A stretch of DNA of 64,000 nucleotides, taken from assembly GCA_024220525.1 (NCBI GenBank), contig JAMYWO010000029.1, positions 43,579-107,578 of the forward strand. The letters run 5' to 3'. Source of the DNA: Cochliopodium minus (Eukaryota > Discosea > Himatismenida > Cochliopodiidae). Shown one piece after another: positions 36,110 to 48,430 of the stretch (positions are counted from its first letter, which is position 1; each line of letters opens with the position of its first letter). A program made the position numbers and the translations under genes. The notes beneath the pieces were generated by a model. That model worked only from the letters and a program-made list of their open reading frames with translations, was not told the DNA's origin and made no database searches.

Positions 36110-37051
36110 TGAAGATGAATAAGATAATGAAGAACAATAAATTTAGCTCTGTTTTGTGGAAGAATTCCAAATACAGCATGCCATTGAATTTCAAGAAGGA
36201 TTATACTGTGGGACAAGATTTGAAGACCTTGCAAGGAATCAATGTGACTGAAGCAGTCTCCAAAGAATCATTGGATCCATCCAAATACTTCTCTGGAAAG
36301 AAGGTATAAATTTTTTTTTTGGATGCCTTTCTTTACCTATTTCTTTATTTACTCTCCCCTTTATATTTAGGTTGTATTGGTTGGTGTTGTTGGTGCTTTT
36401 ACTGGAACATGCAATCAACAAATCCCTGAATTCATAAAGAGAGGTAAATAACAAAATAAAAAATAATATCTTTTCACAAGAAAATATTAATAAATTTATA
36501 AATGAGAATAATATCTTATAAAGTTGAATTTGGGTTGATTTAAACCCAAAAAATTGTTTATTTTTTTGAATTTTTTTTTTTCACACAATAAAATTTCAAT
36601 GGAATCTTCCTAATTTCAAATATTCAAACAAAAAATTGAAATTGCAATCATTAAACAAATAATACAACCATAATTACTTTTTTGACAAAAACAAAACCTC
36701 CCAAAATAATTTAATTTAAAAAAAAAAATTTTAATAGTTGATGAGTTCAAGGGAAAGGGAGTAGATGAGGTAGGAGTACTCGTTGTTAACGACTCAGTAG
36801 TAACTAACGAATGGGCAAAGTCATTGGGAGTAAGAGAAGGTAATGACAGCATCAAATTTATCTCAGATTGGAGTGGATCATTCACCAAGGCGTTGGACAA
36901 ACAAATTGATCTTTCTAGTGTTGGTTTTGGAATCAGATCTACCCGTTTCACTGCTTTCATTGACAACGGAGTTATTAAAACTGAAAATGTTTCATCAAAT
37001 CCAGGAAAGATTAACAACACAGATGTTGATACTGTTTTATCTCAAATCTAA
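36109..37051 (+). CDS. Prx5-type peroxiredoxin with altered active-site motif
   Basis: Three exons: 36109 to about 36304, about 36371-36444, and about 36737-37051. The N-terminus is basic (MKMNKIMKNNKFSSVLWKNS) and could be a mitochondrial presequence. The core matches the Prx5/AhpE-like redoxin fold: VVLVGVVGAFTGTCNQQIPE, VDEFKGKGVDEVGVLVVNDS, WAKSLGVREGNDSIKFISD, FTKALDKQIDLSSVGFGIRS, RFTAFIDNGVIKTEN. The peroxidatic Cys and its TxxC threonine are present (AFTGTC) and the active-site Arg is in GIRSTRF. The proline of the usual PxxxTxxC motif is replaced by Val (VGAFTGTC). Peroxiredoxins reduce hydrogen and alkyl peroxides using thioredoxin or glutathione. Activity may be reduced; confidence in the family is high. 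Confidence 0.9.
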
Positions 37052-37525
37052 ATTAAAAAATCTTTTTAAAATTTGATCGAAAAATTTGTTCTCAGGTATC
37101 AAATTATCCAAAGTTAATCTCAGACATCAATCAAATCAAATTTGAACATTTATTTTTTAAAAATCTTTTAATTTCTTTTCTCTTGATTGAAAAAATTAGT
37201 TCTAAAAAAGAGTATACTTACCTCAAAAGAAAAGAAAAATGATCTCAAAAATTTGGAGGAAAAGAAATTGGATGTGAGGGGTCAGAAGGAGAAGGTTTCA
37301 CAAAGGTATACAATGGAATAAATAAAAAAAAAATAAGAAAAAGAAGATACAAACATTAAGAAATGAAAGAAGAATAAAGTAGAAAGAAGAGAAAGAAGTT
37401 TAAGAAAAACTTATATTTTTTTAATAAATGAAAAAGAGAAAGGACTTTTTTTTTATTTTTCCTGAAGAAAAAAAGGAGGGTTAGTTTTAAAAAAAGTAAG
37501 TTTTTCTCCGTAAGTAAAAGTCCTC
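37052..37525. other. Convergent intergenic region, about 470 bp
   Basis: 3' sequence of the peroxiredoxin gene (plus) and of the RRM-LRR gene (minus). The middle is purine-rich on the plus strand. An isolated ATACTTACCT near 37213 resembles the 5' end of U1 snRNA or, on the minus strand, a strong splice donor, but nothing around it supports either. Confidence 0.5.
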
Positions 37526-39621
37526 TTAATAAGAGTCATCATCGTATCTAGAAGGAGGGTAAACAAAAGATTTGATGCTGACACGCTTGATGATATCAAA
37601 AAGAAGAGTGTTAGGCAAAGAAAACTTTTTTTTGTTCTCAAAGTATCTCAAAGAAAGAACGAAAGCAAAGATAGATTCTCTGTAAGATTCAATAGGGATC
37701 TGAGAGTGGACGATAGGAGTCCACTTGATAAAGTTGAGAGAAAGATGGAACTGGATCTCTTTGATGAGATTGTTACTTTCAGATTGTTTCTCGCCAAAAT
37801 TGGAGATGAGAATGGAACTCAAAGAGTTGTTTGTCTTGAGAGATTCGACGAGAATGGAAAGTTCCTCCTCATCGAGACGTTGGTTGAAAAAACTGATGGA
37901 ATTCAAGTAAGGATCTTTGGAGATGAACTTACCCAAAATGTCAAAAGCATCAGATTCAAGAGATCTTCTGTTAGACAAGGTACTGATATCCAAACATTTG
38001 ATACGATCATTGACTTTCAAAGAATCACACAAGTACTTTATTCCTTTCTCGTTGATGCTCTCACAGAGAGAAAGATCGATGCAGGTGATGTTGGAGCTAA
38101 CGTAATCTTTTCTGAGGAGATAAGATAAGTGCTCCATGACAGGCGCAAAGACATTTCTTTTTACCTCTACTTTCACTCTGTTTCTATTCTTGTTGGATTT
38201 GCTTTTCAAAGGGAGAAAAAGCGTCTCTATTTGACCCTCACTCAGATGTTCTTCAGGAGAGTAAATAGAAATTGAATCTCCAGATTCCGTAGCAAAAGGG
38301 TTTCCGATCAATCCGCTGTACAACTTTGACAAGTTTTCAAGATAAGAATCCGTCTTTCTCTTTTTGGAGTATTCCTCACTGTTATCTCTCTTTCTGTCGT
38401 TTCTTTTGTAATCAGAGCTCTCACTTCTCCTCTTGTTTTCATCATTCTCCCTCTTATTGTTGTTGTTGGATCTAACCTTTCTATCTCCATCACTATCCTC
38501 CCTTTCACTGCTGTAACTCTTTTCCCTCGCAATCTCTTTTTTGTTGAAAGATCTCTCCTCTCTTTCCGACAATCTCCTCTTGTTACTTCCCTCCTCGCTC
38601 TCATAATCCTTTTCGTTGTTGTTGTTCTTGATTCTGAATTCATAATCCTGATTTCTTTCCTGTCTTTCTCTGTTTCTTCCTCTCTCAGGGGATCTCTTTC
38701 TGTATTCTTCCTCCCTTCTGTTATTCTCGTTATAACCACGATTCTCTCTATTATTCTCCCTGTTGCTGTTATTCTCATTGCGATTCTCCCTCCCACCTCT
38801 TGTATTACCTCGCTCCTCCCTTCCACCTCTATTATCTCCTCTGTTATCCCCTCCTCTATTGTCTCCCCTTCTGTTATCTCCCCCTCTATTCTCTTCTCTC
38901 TTGTAGTAATCCTCATAATCTTCTTCCCTCTGTTGTCTATTGTTATTATTAATCTTTCTATTGTATTCATGATCTTGTTGATGCATTCTTCTGTTGTCCA
39001 TATCTTCATTGTAATCTTCTCTGTTATTATTTCTTCTTCCTCCTCTATTTTCTCCTCTATTATTATCACCCCTATTATCTCCTCTGTTATCTCCTCTGTT
39101 GTTGTCCCTTCTGTTGTAATCATCGTAATTTTTCCCCCCTCTATTTTCTTGCATCCCTCTATTGTCATTTCTGTTATAATCCCTTCCTCCTCTATTATCA
39201 TTTCTTTCTCTATTGTTATTATCTCTTCTATTTATTCAATGAAAAAATAAGAAAATAAATATTTAATAAATAAGGAAAGTGAAGAAATATTATGTTATAA
39301 ATTTCAATATTTAATAATTTACCTATCATTTCCATAATTATTGTTCATGTTTCCTCTATTGTTATTATTGTTATTATTTCCTCCATCTCCATTCTCAGAT
39401 TTTGCTATTTGGATATGTAATCTTGATCCATGAAATAATTTGCCATCCAATTCTCTTAATGCCTCACTTGAATCGTGTGGATCTTCATACTCTACGAATC
39501 CAAAATTTTTGTCTTTTATTACTTTGCAAGTGGTCAATACACCAAATTTGCTGAAATATTCCTCAAGATCCTCGCTAGTTACATTCTTTGCAAGGTTTCC
39601 TATAAATAATTTTTTGAACAT
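37526..39621 (-). CDS. RNA-binding protein: RRM, Asn/Arg/Gly/Asp-rich linker, leucine-rich repeats
   Basis: Two exons (39321-39621 and 37526-39238) with ATG at 39621. Residues 1-75 form an RRM with RNP2 LFIGNL and RNP1 KNFGFVEY, then LRELDGKLFHGSRLHIQIAK. A ~240-residue low-complexity linker rich in RGD, RGG, NRGD and NNN follows (GDNRGDNRGDNNRGENRGG), then an RS/SR and acidic patch (RRSESSDYKRNDRKRDNS). The C-terminal ~230 residues look like RNase-inhibitor-type LRRs: SSNITCIDLSLCESINEKGI, KVNDRIKCLDISTLSNRRS, SLKTNNSLSSILIS. RRM plus arginine-rich linker suggests a splicing or RNP-granule protein. The LRR domain on such a protein is unusual. DNA in the linker is itself repetitive. Confidence 0.9.
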
Positions 39622-40097
39622 CTTTTATTCAGAGCTTTTAATTTATCTTTTTTTTTTTATTTTTCAATTATTTGAGAAACTTTGTTCATAATTTTTCTTT
39701 CCCAAGAATCAAATACATTTAATTTCATAGTTTCAATTGTTTTCTTAAAATTGTGAACAATATTGAGGGATGTATTACAAATTCAATATTAAACAAAAAA
39801 TTTCATTGTCTAAAAAATTAAAATATATCAGAAAAATAAACTATATTGAGGCCAAATATTTTTCACTCAATATTTGTCATTATTTTCTTGTTTTTATAAG
39901 AGATTTTATTTCAGAATAGTGGAAACCTTTTATATTCCACTTTCCTCAGGAACCTCTAATTTAAAATAAGCTATATTATCATTTTTTTTTTATTTTTAAT
40001 TTATTTAATTTTCTCAATCAAATCACAAAATTTAAAAATTTAATAGACAGATGTGGTGAGATATAGAATCGGATTGATTAAATATTTAAGTTTTATA
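39622..40097. other. Intergenic, about 475 bp
   Basis: AT-rich spacer between two minus-strand genes. It contains a short perfect hairpin (AGTGGAA ... TTCCACT, near 39918-39943), which is too small to interpret. I see no coding frame or recognisable RNA gene. Confidence 0.55.
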
Positions 40098-41438
40098 TCA
40101 CAATAAAATATCATCTTCATCCTCTTTCTTCTCATTCAAAGCAGAAAAGATTAGATCGATGGAAATGGTGGCATGATATTCCACAATTTCACCACAATTT
40201 AGATTAATGCTGCCAACATCTTTAATAGAATAAAATGTGATCAAAAATATTAAATTTTTTAAAAAAATTGATAAATTTACCTTCTTGCAAAAGCTAAAAA
40301 GAAATTAGGAAAAACTTTTAAATAAAGGAAATTTTTGTGTACCTTGTCTGTATAGCTCGAATCACCTCCATACAATCTAGCGGTCTCATGAGTATTCTAA
40401 AAATAATAAAATAAGAAAAAAGTATTTAAAAAATTGGGGGATTACATTAGCCATTCTTATCCTCTTTGTTTCAATACGATCACCATACTCTTCTCCAAAA
40501 ATTTTGATCATTTGGCCCAACCCAGTTTTGCTCATGGTGGTGATTCTACAATTCATTTTGCAAGCTTCCTCATCGAAATAATAATGATACCCTTTTGTCT
40601 TTGTCACTTCTTTGTTGGCTCTGTAGAGTTGGTTTGTTTCTTTTTTAATTAAAAATGTTTGTTTAAATTAAAAAAAATAGTTTGCTCCAAAGTTTTTACG
40701 ATATATAATTTTTAATGGAGGACTTAATCTAAATGAATTAGTTAAAAATGAGTAATTTTTGTTTTTTTTTTTTGAATTAAAGTTACTTTCTGTCTACTGC
40801 AACAACTTTACAAAAAAGTTTAAAAAATTTAAATAATGTTGTTATGGTTTATTTTTTATTACATTGAACAGAGGAATAATGACCATTCTCTCCATAGAAA
40901 AACACTATACGTTGGTTCTTTTGTGGAGCAAAAAATATTTTGATTGTTCCATCAACATAATTAGGCTCACAATCATTAAGGGAAAAGTTGAGAATTTGTT
41001 TTGTTGTAGGATCAGGTTTGCCATAATAGAGATATACAAAAAATCTGAGGTAATTTTTATCTTTTTGAGGCAGATTCAATCTTCTAAAAATTAATTGAAG
41101 CTTCACATAAGATTCTCCTTGTTTAATAAATTTGGGAAGAAATTTTTTGTAGAATTCAATCCATTGATGAGGATTATCCTGAGCATACAATCCCAAATCT
41201 TGAATATTTTCAATTTTGCTTAATTTATTGTTTTAATTTTTAAATTATGTAATATACCTTTGGATATTGGACATAATTTAATGCAATAAGCTCTCCACAA
41301 TTTCCATTCTTTCGATATTTTGTTCAATTTCTTATTTAGCACACTTATTTTGTTCAAAAGGGTAAATGCATCCAAATATTGGAATATTGAGATCAATAAT
41401 TCTTTAACAAGGTTGTCCAATCCAAAATTAAGCTCCAT
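40098..41438 (-). CDS. F-box protein with an unidentified beta-rich C-terminal domain
   Basis: Begins MELNFGLDNLVKELLISIFQ, an F-box (LVKELLISIFQYLDAFTLLN, LNKISKEWKLWRAYCIKLC). The rest is spread over at least six short exons that join in frame. They encode GLYAQDNPHQWIEFYKKFLP, VKLQLIFRRLNLPQKDKNYL, RFFVYLYYGKPDPTTKQIL, VDGTIKIFFAPQKNQRIVFF, VAVDRKLSPPLKIIYQTNQL, GYHYYFDEEACKMNCRITTM and VGSINLNCGEIVEYHATISI, ending EDEDDILL at 40098. I do not recognise the second domain; its spacing of hydrophobic strands suggests a beta-sandwich substrate-binding module. The small exon with SPPLKIIY is inferred from phase and could be wrong. Confidence 0.7.
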
Positions 41439-41554
41439 TTTTTTTAAAAATTTTTTTATTTTTTGAATAAATAATATAAAAGAAAGATAATTTGAAAATT
41501 CAATCCAAAACTGTTGGGAGAGAAACAATATGGCGAGATTATTTCTTTCTTGGT

Positions 41555-42133
41555 TTATTTTGAGAGTTTCTTGTTAATATATTCGATTTTGTGATTGATA
41601 ATTCCAATCTTATAAATAAATGCTTGGATGTATGATTCATTATTAGCTTGATTGGAGTCTTGAATGAGCTCATTCAAATTATTTTCGAAAAATTCCTTCT
41701 TTTTCTTTAAACATTCCAATCTTTTCTGATAATTTTTTATTTTTCCTCTTGGTATTGGTGGAGATAATTCATCATTTGCATTTCTATCAACACAATTAAA
41801 TTCTCCTTTTGGGATAAAATTATCATGTTTGAATATACGATGATGAATAGGAGATCCTCCTTTATTTTCCAACCTATTTATTTTATTGGTGATATAAGAG
41901 ATTCTTCTTTCTATCTTTCCTTTATGATATTGATTAATCTTATCATAAATTAGCTCTTCCTTTAATTTATCCAATTTTTCTTTTAACATGATCAATTTCT
42001 TTTCTCTATACTCTTTGATGTTCTCAAATTTTTGTTGTCTTTTTCTCAATTTTGAATTTCTTCTTATATCTTCATATTCTTCTTCAGTAAAATTAAATTT
42101 GAGTGAAATATTATTTCCCTTTTTGATTTTCAT
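41555..42133 (-). CDS. Lysine-rich coiled-coil protein, unknown
   Basis: Single-exon frame of 192 residues starting MKIKKGNNISLKFNFTEEEY. Two long charged helices (KEYREKKLIMLKEKLDKLKE and KKKKEFFENNLNELIQDSNQ) flank a polar middle with NKGGSPIHHRIFKHDNF. It has no signal peptide or membrane segment and no motif I recognise. Absence of introns is unusual among its neighbours, but an intact frame of this length in such AT-rich DNA favours a real gene. Confidence 0.65.
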   Translation of the reverse strand: MKIKKGNNISLKFNFTEEEYEDIRRNSKLRKRQQKFENIKEYREKKLIMLKEKLDKLKEELIYDKINQYHKGKIERRISYITNKINRLENKGGSPIHHRIFKHDNFIPKGEFNCVDRNANDELSPPIPRGKIKNYQKRLECLKKKKEFFENNLNELIQDSNQANNESYIQAFIYKIGIINHKIEYINKKLSK

Positions 42134-42229
42134 TGTGTTTTTATTTTCAAAATCAATTTTTTTTATTTTTCTTCCATTTTTAACTTTAAAAAAAAATTTA
42201 AATTAAAAATAAAAAAAAAATTTTTAATT

Positions 42230-43783
42230 CTATTTTAAATCTTTCAACATTGGAGGCTTTTTAGTAAAAATATTCTTTGGCTTTGATACAATAAACTTGT
42301 TTAGCTTTTTCAAGCTAGACATGATTTTTTCTTGGTTAGTGTTTGGAAGAGAAAATTGCTTCTTTAAATTTTTGGCAAGAACCACCAAACCAATACCACT
42401 GGAAAGTAAACCCATCAAAGATTTTGAAACATTTGCAAATACGTTGAGAGGTTCTTTTGGAGCAGATACGAGGATCCATTCATCTTCTAAAGCTTCTTTA
42501 ATGGTCATTCTAACAGAGGAAAAGTTGAGAATGAAATTTTTAAACTTTTTAAAACTAAAAAACCTTTTATTTTGATCTGTTTGTAAAAACCTTGAAACAA
42601 AATTTTTAGCTTTTGGAGATACTGCGTTCCATTCTTCGTTTTCGGGGATTACACCTTTACGTATTAAAAGTTGTAGTTTCTTGGAATTTTTTTCTTCGAA
42701 AGGGTAGATTCCTGTCAGCAGGTAATAAGTCAAAACACCAACACTCCAAGCATCCGCTTTAAAAGCATCATATTCTTCAAATTTTTTAATTTTTAATTTT
42801 TTAATTTTTTTTTTATGGTTCAAAATGAGTTATTTTTTAACCTGTCATAGAAGCTATTTCAGGACTTTGAAATTCTGGTGTACATACAAATTCTGATTCT
42901 AATTCATTGTTCTCTATTATCTTAGCAAACCCAAAATCAATAAGTTTTATTTCATAATCATAACTATTGGCAAACATAATCTAAATGCATTTTTTTTTTG
43001 AACAAAAGTCATTTTATACTCTTAAAAATATATACATTTTTTTTACATTTTCTGGCTTTAAATCTCTGTGTACTATGGATAGTTGATTGTGTAAATAATC
43101 CAATACCGTCAATGTTTGGTAGATTATATACCTAACCACTTCTTCAGTATATTGACTTTTATTTAACTCTAATTGGTACATGAGATCTCCACCTTGTAAC
43201 CTTTTTTTTTTAAGAGGGAAAAGCATATGTGTTTCAATAAATTGAATTTTGTTTTGAAATTTTTAAATTGAATTTTCTTTATTTCATATTTACATTTCCA
43301 TTGCTATATAATGATTTTCTTCTGTTTCTAAATATTCTATCATTTGTACTATTCTTTCATTTTTTAACATTTTCATTATTGATACTTCCTTTTGGATCAA
43401 TTCTTGGAGGAAATCTTGTTCTTCCTCTATATTTTTGTTAATTATTTTCATTGCTATATGATTTTCAGGATCATCTATCTTTTGGCATTTCCATACAGCT
43501 CCAAATGATCCTTTTTTTTTTTGGAAACGAATGGGATTAATTTTTAATTCAAGAAAATATTTGGAATGAAAGATAGATGGCAAGATAATGGACTATTATT
43601 TATTAGATATTACAATATTGTTTTATTTAAAGAATGTATATTGAGTTTTTAGCATTAAATTGTATCCACATGAAAATATAATTTTCTTTTGTTTGAAATT
43701 TCACCTGATCCTAGCAAATCTGTTGGCATATACTTTCTTTTCAATTGTTCAGGTAATATTGGAGGTGTTTTGTCTTCATTCAT
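42230..43783 (-). CDS. Ser/Thr protein kinase, CAMK-like
   Basis: ATG at 43783 (MNEDKTPPILPEQLKRKYM), about six exons. The Gly loop is split by the first intron (LGSG then SFGAVWKC). Others seen: AxK lysine in HIAMKIINK; C-helix Glu in ELIQKEVSIMKML; catalytic loop IVHRDLKPENV; DFG in IKLIDFGFAK; APE region CTPEFQSPEIASMT; and AFKADAWSVGVLTYYLLTGI. All catalytic residues are present. The C-terminal extension includes a hydrophobic stretch (SLMGLLSSGIGLVVLAKNL) and a basic end (KKPPMLKDLK). No calmodulin-binding or EF-hand region is evident. Substrates are unknown. Confidence 0.93.
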
Positions 43784-43974
43784 TTTATTTTATTTAATTT
43801 AGAATAACAATATAAAATAACAATCTCAAATCTAAATCAATTTTGAGATCCATTTCTAAAAATATGTTGAAATAGAATAAGAAAAATTATTTCACAAAAT
43901 TTTCAAATTAAATTTTTTTCAGCTAACCAAACAAATAATATTAAAAAAAAAAAATTCGAGATTCATTCAACACA

Positions 43975-46900
43975 ATGAAAAAATTCTCATCTGAGATGAA
44001 AGGTTTTCTTGAGAAATCACATCAAGGTGTTTATGTAAGAAATCTTCATCGTGGTTATAGCAAACAAGAAGTTTTGAAATCTTTAAATATGAATGTGAAA
44101 CAAGGGACCATTTATGGTACATACATAATGGATTCTATAAAGAAATATACGAACAAATAATTGAGGATTTGTCTATGACTAATCCTTTTTGATTATTTTT
44201 TTAATTTTTTTTTGAAAATAGGATTACTTGGACCATCAGGATGTGGAAAAACTACATTATTGAAAGTATTGGTTGGTTTATTAGTCCCTGAGAAAGTAAA
44301 AATTTCTGATTTATATTAAGATTGGAATATATTAAGACATATTATGGAAGATTTAGAGGATGTTCAAATTGAATTATAAAATGATATTGTGAATCACTTT
44401 CATATAAAATAAATTTACTTCAAATTAAATTTAATTTTAAATATATCTTGAAGGGAGAAGTACAAGTTTTGGGAGCTTCTCCAGGTAGTAAGGGACATGC
44501 AATACCTGGACCTTTAGTTGGATACGCACCTCAAAAAACAAGTTTGCACAAAGATATAACCATCGAAGAGACATTGAAGTTTTATTCTGACGTTTACAAT
44601 TTAGACAAAGATACTTTGGAAAGGAGGAAGGGGTTTTTGTTGAAGCTGTTGGAACTCCCACAAAACAAAGTTGTCAAAAAGTTGAGTGGAGGACAAAAAA
44701 GAAGGTAAAAAAAAAAAATTTAATAAAATTGTTAACTTTTCACAACAAAATATTTCAAAATATAAAAAAAAAAAAATTTTTGAAATAAAAATAAAAATGT
44801 AAAGATTATCGCTTGCTATTGCCCTTTTACATGAACCACAAATTCTCATTTTGGACGAGCCGACCATTGGTATTGATCCTCTTATCAGAGCAAAGTTGTG
44901 GGATCACCTCAAAGGACTCACTGAGAACGGAATTACGATCATCATTACTACTCACTACATTGAAGATGCAAGACTCGCTGATACAGTGGGTTTAATGAGA
45001 AGAGGAATGATATTGGAAGAAGGTGATTTTCTATTTATTTTTATTTTTTATTATTTTTTTTTTTATTTATTTTTTATTTTTTAATTATTTTTAATTTATT
45101 CATTTTTATTTTCATTTTTTAATTTATTTGTAATTATTCTAAGTTCCTACCTTTATTTTTAATTTATTTGTTTTTATTTTTTAAATTTATTTTTCTTAGG
45201 ATCTCCTGATGATTTGATCTCAAAATATAATACCACTACTTTGGAGGAAGTATTCATAGAACTGGTCAACAAAAAGAAGGATTATGAGCCAGTTGTATTT
45301 AAAGATCCAAAGAGATTTAAAATGCATGGAGGGAAAACCCTTGAAAACAAAGGAAAGAAGAGGGAATCTATTGAAATATCTGATAAGGAAGAATACGTTG
45401 ATATAAGTGATGATGAGGACCAGTATTCATTAAACAATAACCTTCCTAATGGTAAATTGCCAATATTTATTTCATTTTTTTATTTTTTCATTTTTATATT
45501 TTTATATGTAATATTGATTTCATTTTTTAATTTTATTTTTAAAATTTTATTTTATTTTTTAAATTTTTATTTATTTATTTATTATTATTTATTATTTTTT
45601 TTTATTAATATTTTCAAATTTTGTTTCAAAAAAAATTTTTTAAAAAAGAAAAAAAGGGATTGAAAAATACAAGACACATAGTAAATTCATTAAACATCTC
45701 GAAAAGGAAATTCATACAAATATTCAGAAACCCCACCACACTCTTCTACGAATTGCTAATTCCGACCATCCAGATTTTCCTGTTCGTGATGGCGGTAGGA
45801 CCCAAGCCAGTAGGCATCAACGTTTCTGTGGTCAATTATGATGTTGTACCTGATTTCTACAACTCTTCTCTTGGATATGAGTTTATTGCTTATCTCAATA
45901 GAACAAAAGAGATCGACACTTTCATGTTTAACAATCAAAACGATGCCATAGATTACGTTAAAAAAGGTCATGGTAATTTAATTCAATTTATTTTTTACAT
46001 TTATATTTTTTTTATTTTTACTATTTAATTTTTTATTTTAAAATTGTTTTATTTTTTAGTTTTTAGTTTTTATTTTTTTTTTATTATTTTAATTTTACAA
46101 TTTTTCTAAATTAGGTTTTTTTTTTTAATTAAAATTTAGACAAAACATTTTTTAATTTTTTTTTAAAAAATTATTTTTCTTTTAACTAAACATTTTTTAG
46201 AATCAAAATTTTTTTATTTTTATTTATTTTTTATTTTTGTTATTGTTAATTTACAAATTTTGTAGGATCTGCCGCTATAGTGATACCCCACAATTTTACC
46301 GAAATGTTGCTAAAGAGGTATCTTTACCCTATCAACATCACAGACTTTGACAAATCTAACATTGAAATTTGGCCTGATCTTACTGATTACCAAATTAACA
46401 TAGAGTTACAGAAAGAAATCCAAATATCTTTAGAGCGTATATTTGTTTTTATTTATTTTTTTGATTTTAACATTTTTATTTTAAATTTTATTATTTTTTA
46501 TTTTTATTTTATATTTTATCATTATTTTATAATTTATATATTTTTATTTTTTGTTATTGTTTATTTTTATTTTTTGACTATTACATTTTTATTTTTATTT
46601 TTTGATTTTAACTTTTTATTTATATTTTATATATTTTTACATTTTTTATTTTATTTTATTTTTCATTTTATTTTATCTCTTGGTGTAGATGTAATCAACG
46701 ATTCTATCAGCCCAAACATTTCAATGACCCCAATACAATACAACCAAGGTTTATTCAAGCTCCCTGATGACAAATTTGTTTATTTCTTAGCACCTGGTTC
46801 ATTATTTGTTTTTGTTTTTATTTTTATTTTTATTTTTATTTTTATTTTTATTTAGTTTTTTTATTTTTATTTTTATTTTATTTATTTGTTTTTTTTAATT

Positions 46901-48200
46901 TACAAATTAAGGTATGTTGAGTATTTTGGCTTTTACACATGCAATAGCAGTCACTGCAGTGTCTTTTGTCTCTGAAAAGACTTCTGGTACGTTGGAAAGA
47001 AATTATGTTGCTGGTGTTTCTAGTGGTAAAAAAAAAAATAAAAAAATAAAAATAAAAATAAAAAATAAAATAAAAAGGAATGAAATAAAACAAAAAATAA
47101 ATAAATAAAAAGAAAAAGAAATAAATAAAAAATAAAATTTTAAAAAATAAAATAAAAAATAAAATAAAAAAGTAAAAGAAAAAATAAAATGAAATTTAAA
47201 AAAGAAACAAAATAAGAAAATAATAAAAATAAAAATAATAAAAATAAAATTTTTAAAACAGGAAATAAATTTTGAATTTAATTTTTTTTTTTTTCTTCTT
47301 GAAGGATCAACGATAGTTGGACATTTCCTTACACATACATTCCTTATGATAATCCAAACCCTCGTGATGTTTTTTGTGGCAACATACGCATTGTCTCTTC
47401 CAATAGCAGGTTCGTGGATCGCAGCAATGACTTTGTTGGTAGTTTTGGGATTGTCAGGGATGTCTTTTGGTCTTTTCGTCAGTTCCATCTCCTCCACTGA
47501 TATCCAGGCCGTCCAAGCCACTTTGATCGCTTTCTTCCCTGCCATCACTTTGTCTGGTATTCTTTGGCCTTTAAATGCTGTAAAAAACTTTTTTTTTATT
47601 TTTATTATTCATTTTTTATTTTTTTAATTTTTTTTAATATAATAATATTCATTTTTTAATATTTCAGAAAAAACTTTTTTTTTTGTAAGATTAACTTTTT
47701 TTATTTTTTATTTTTATAATAATTTTATTGTTTATTTTTTTTTAGTTTTTTTTATTTAATATTCTCAAGAATTTCATTTATTCATTTTTATTTTAATGTT
47801 AATTTTTAATTATTCATTTTTTATTTTTAAATATATATTTTTAAAAAAACCCTTTTTTTTTTCATTATTTAAATTTTTTTTGTCAGGTTCCTCATTGGTT
47901 AGTTTGGTTAAGGTATTTTTTATTTTTTTATTTTTTATTGATTTTTTGTTATTTATTAATAATTTTTTTATTAATTATTTTTTTTTATCAAGCAAAATTT
48001 TGCCAACAACTTGGGTAGCTCAGGCGATGCGACTTATCATGTTGAAGGGTTTCAGTTTGAAACACCCCAATGTTTACGGAGCTTTTATTTATCTCATTGG
48101 TATTTTGTTGGTTTCTTTGATCTTGTCTGCCATCTTGCTTCATCCTGTAGCAGCTTTCACTTTTAATTGTGGAAGAAAGAGAAATCCACCAATTGTTTAA
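43975..48200 (+). CDS. ABC half-transporter, NBD then ABC-2 membrane domain (ABCG/ABCH-like)
   Basis: Many exons. The N-terminal nucleotide-binding domain has Walker A LLGPSGCGKTTLLKVLVG, Q-loop VGYAPQKTSLHKDITIEETL, signature LSGGQKRR, Walker B ILILDEPTIGIDP and switch His in IIITTHYIEDA. A linker with an acidic patch (SDKEEYVDISDDEDQY) follows. The membrane domain starts FIQIFRNPTTLFYELLIPTI, with a large loop (NVSVVNYDVVPDFYNSS, YPINITDFDKSNIEIWPDL). A helical core follows: LSILAFTHAIAVTAVSFVSE, FLMIIQTLVMFFVATYALSL, GMSFGLFVSSISSTDIQAVQ, TLSGILWPLNAV and LPTTWVAQAMRLIMLKGF. This is the ABC-2 layout with NBD first. It should act as a dimer exporting lipids or drugs. Introns carry long T-rich tracts. 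One exon has a stray copy at 32373. Confidence 0.93.
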
Positions 48201-48430
48201 TAAAAATTTTTTTTTTCAATTAATTTTTTTGAAAATTCAATCTTAATTTTCTTCCAATTTTTTTTAAACAAGGAAATTAAGATAAGTTTTTTTTCTGGGA
48301 TTTACTCTTTTATACTTTTGTAATGATCATTTGGGATATTCAAAGCTTTGTTTGAAAATAACTATTCAAATATAAAGGTAAAAAATATAAAAAAAAAAAA
48401 TTGTTTATTTTGATTTGTGGAAGATAGGAT

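Noticed and set aside
37205-37225. ATACTTACCT resembling the 5' end of U1 snRNA
   Set aside because: No U1-like stem-loops, loop motifs or convincing Sm site follow; the next 60 bases are unstructured purines. On the minus strand it is just a strong donor sequence in a 3' region.
38308-39250. Frames rich in Ile/Thr/Glu (minus) and Ser/Ile (plus)
   Set aside because: Other-frame shadows of the low-complexity arginine-rich linker of the RRM-LRR protein.
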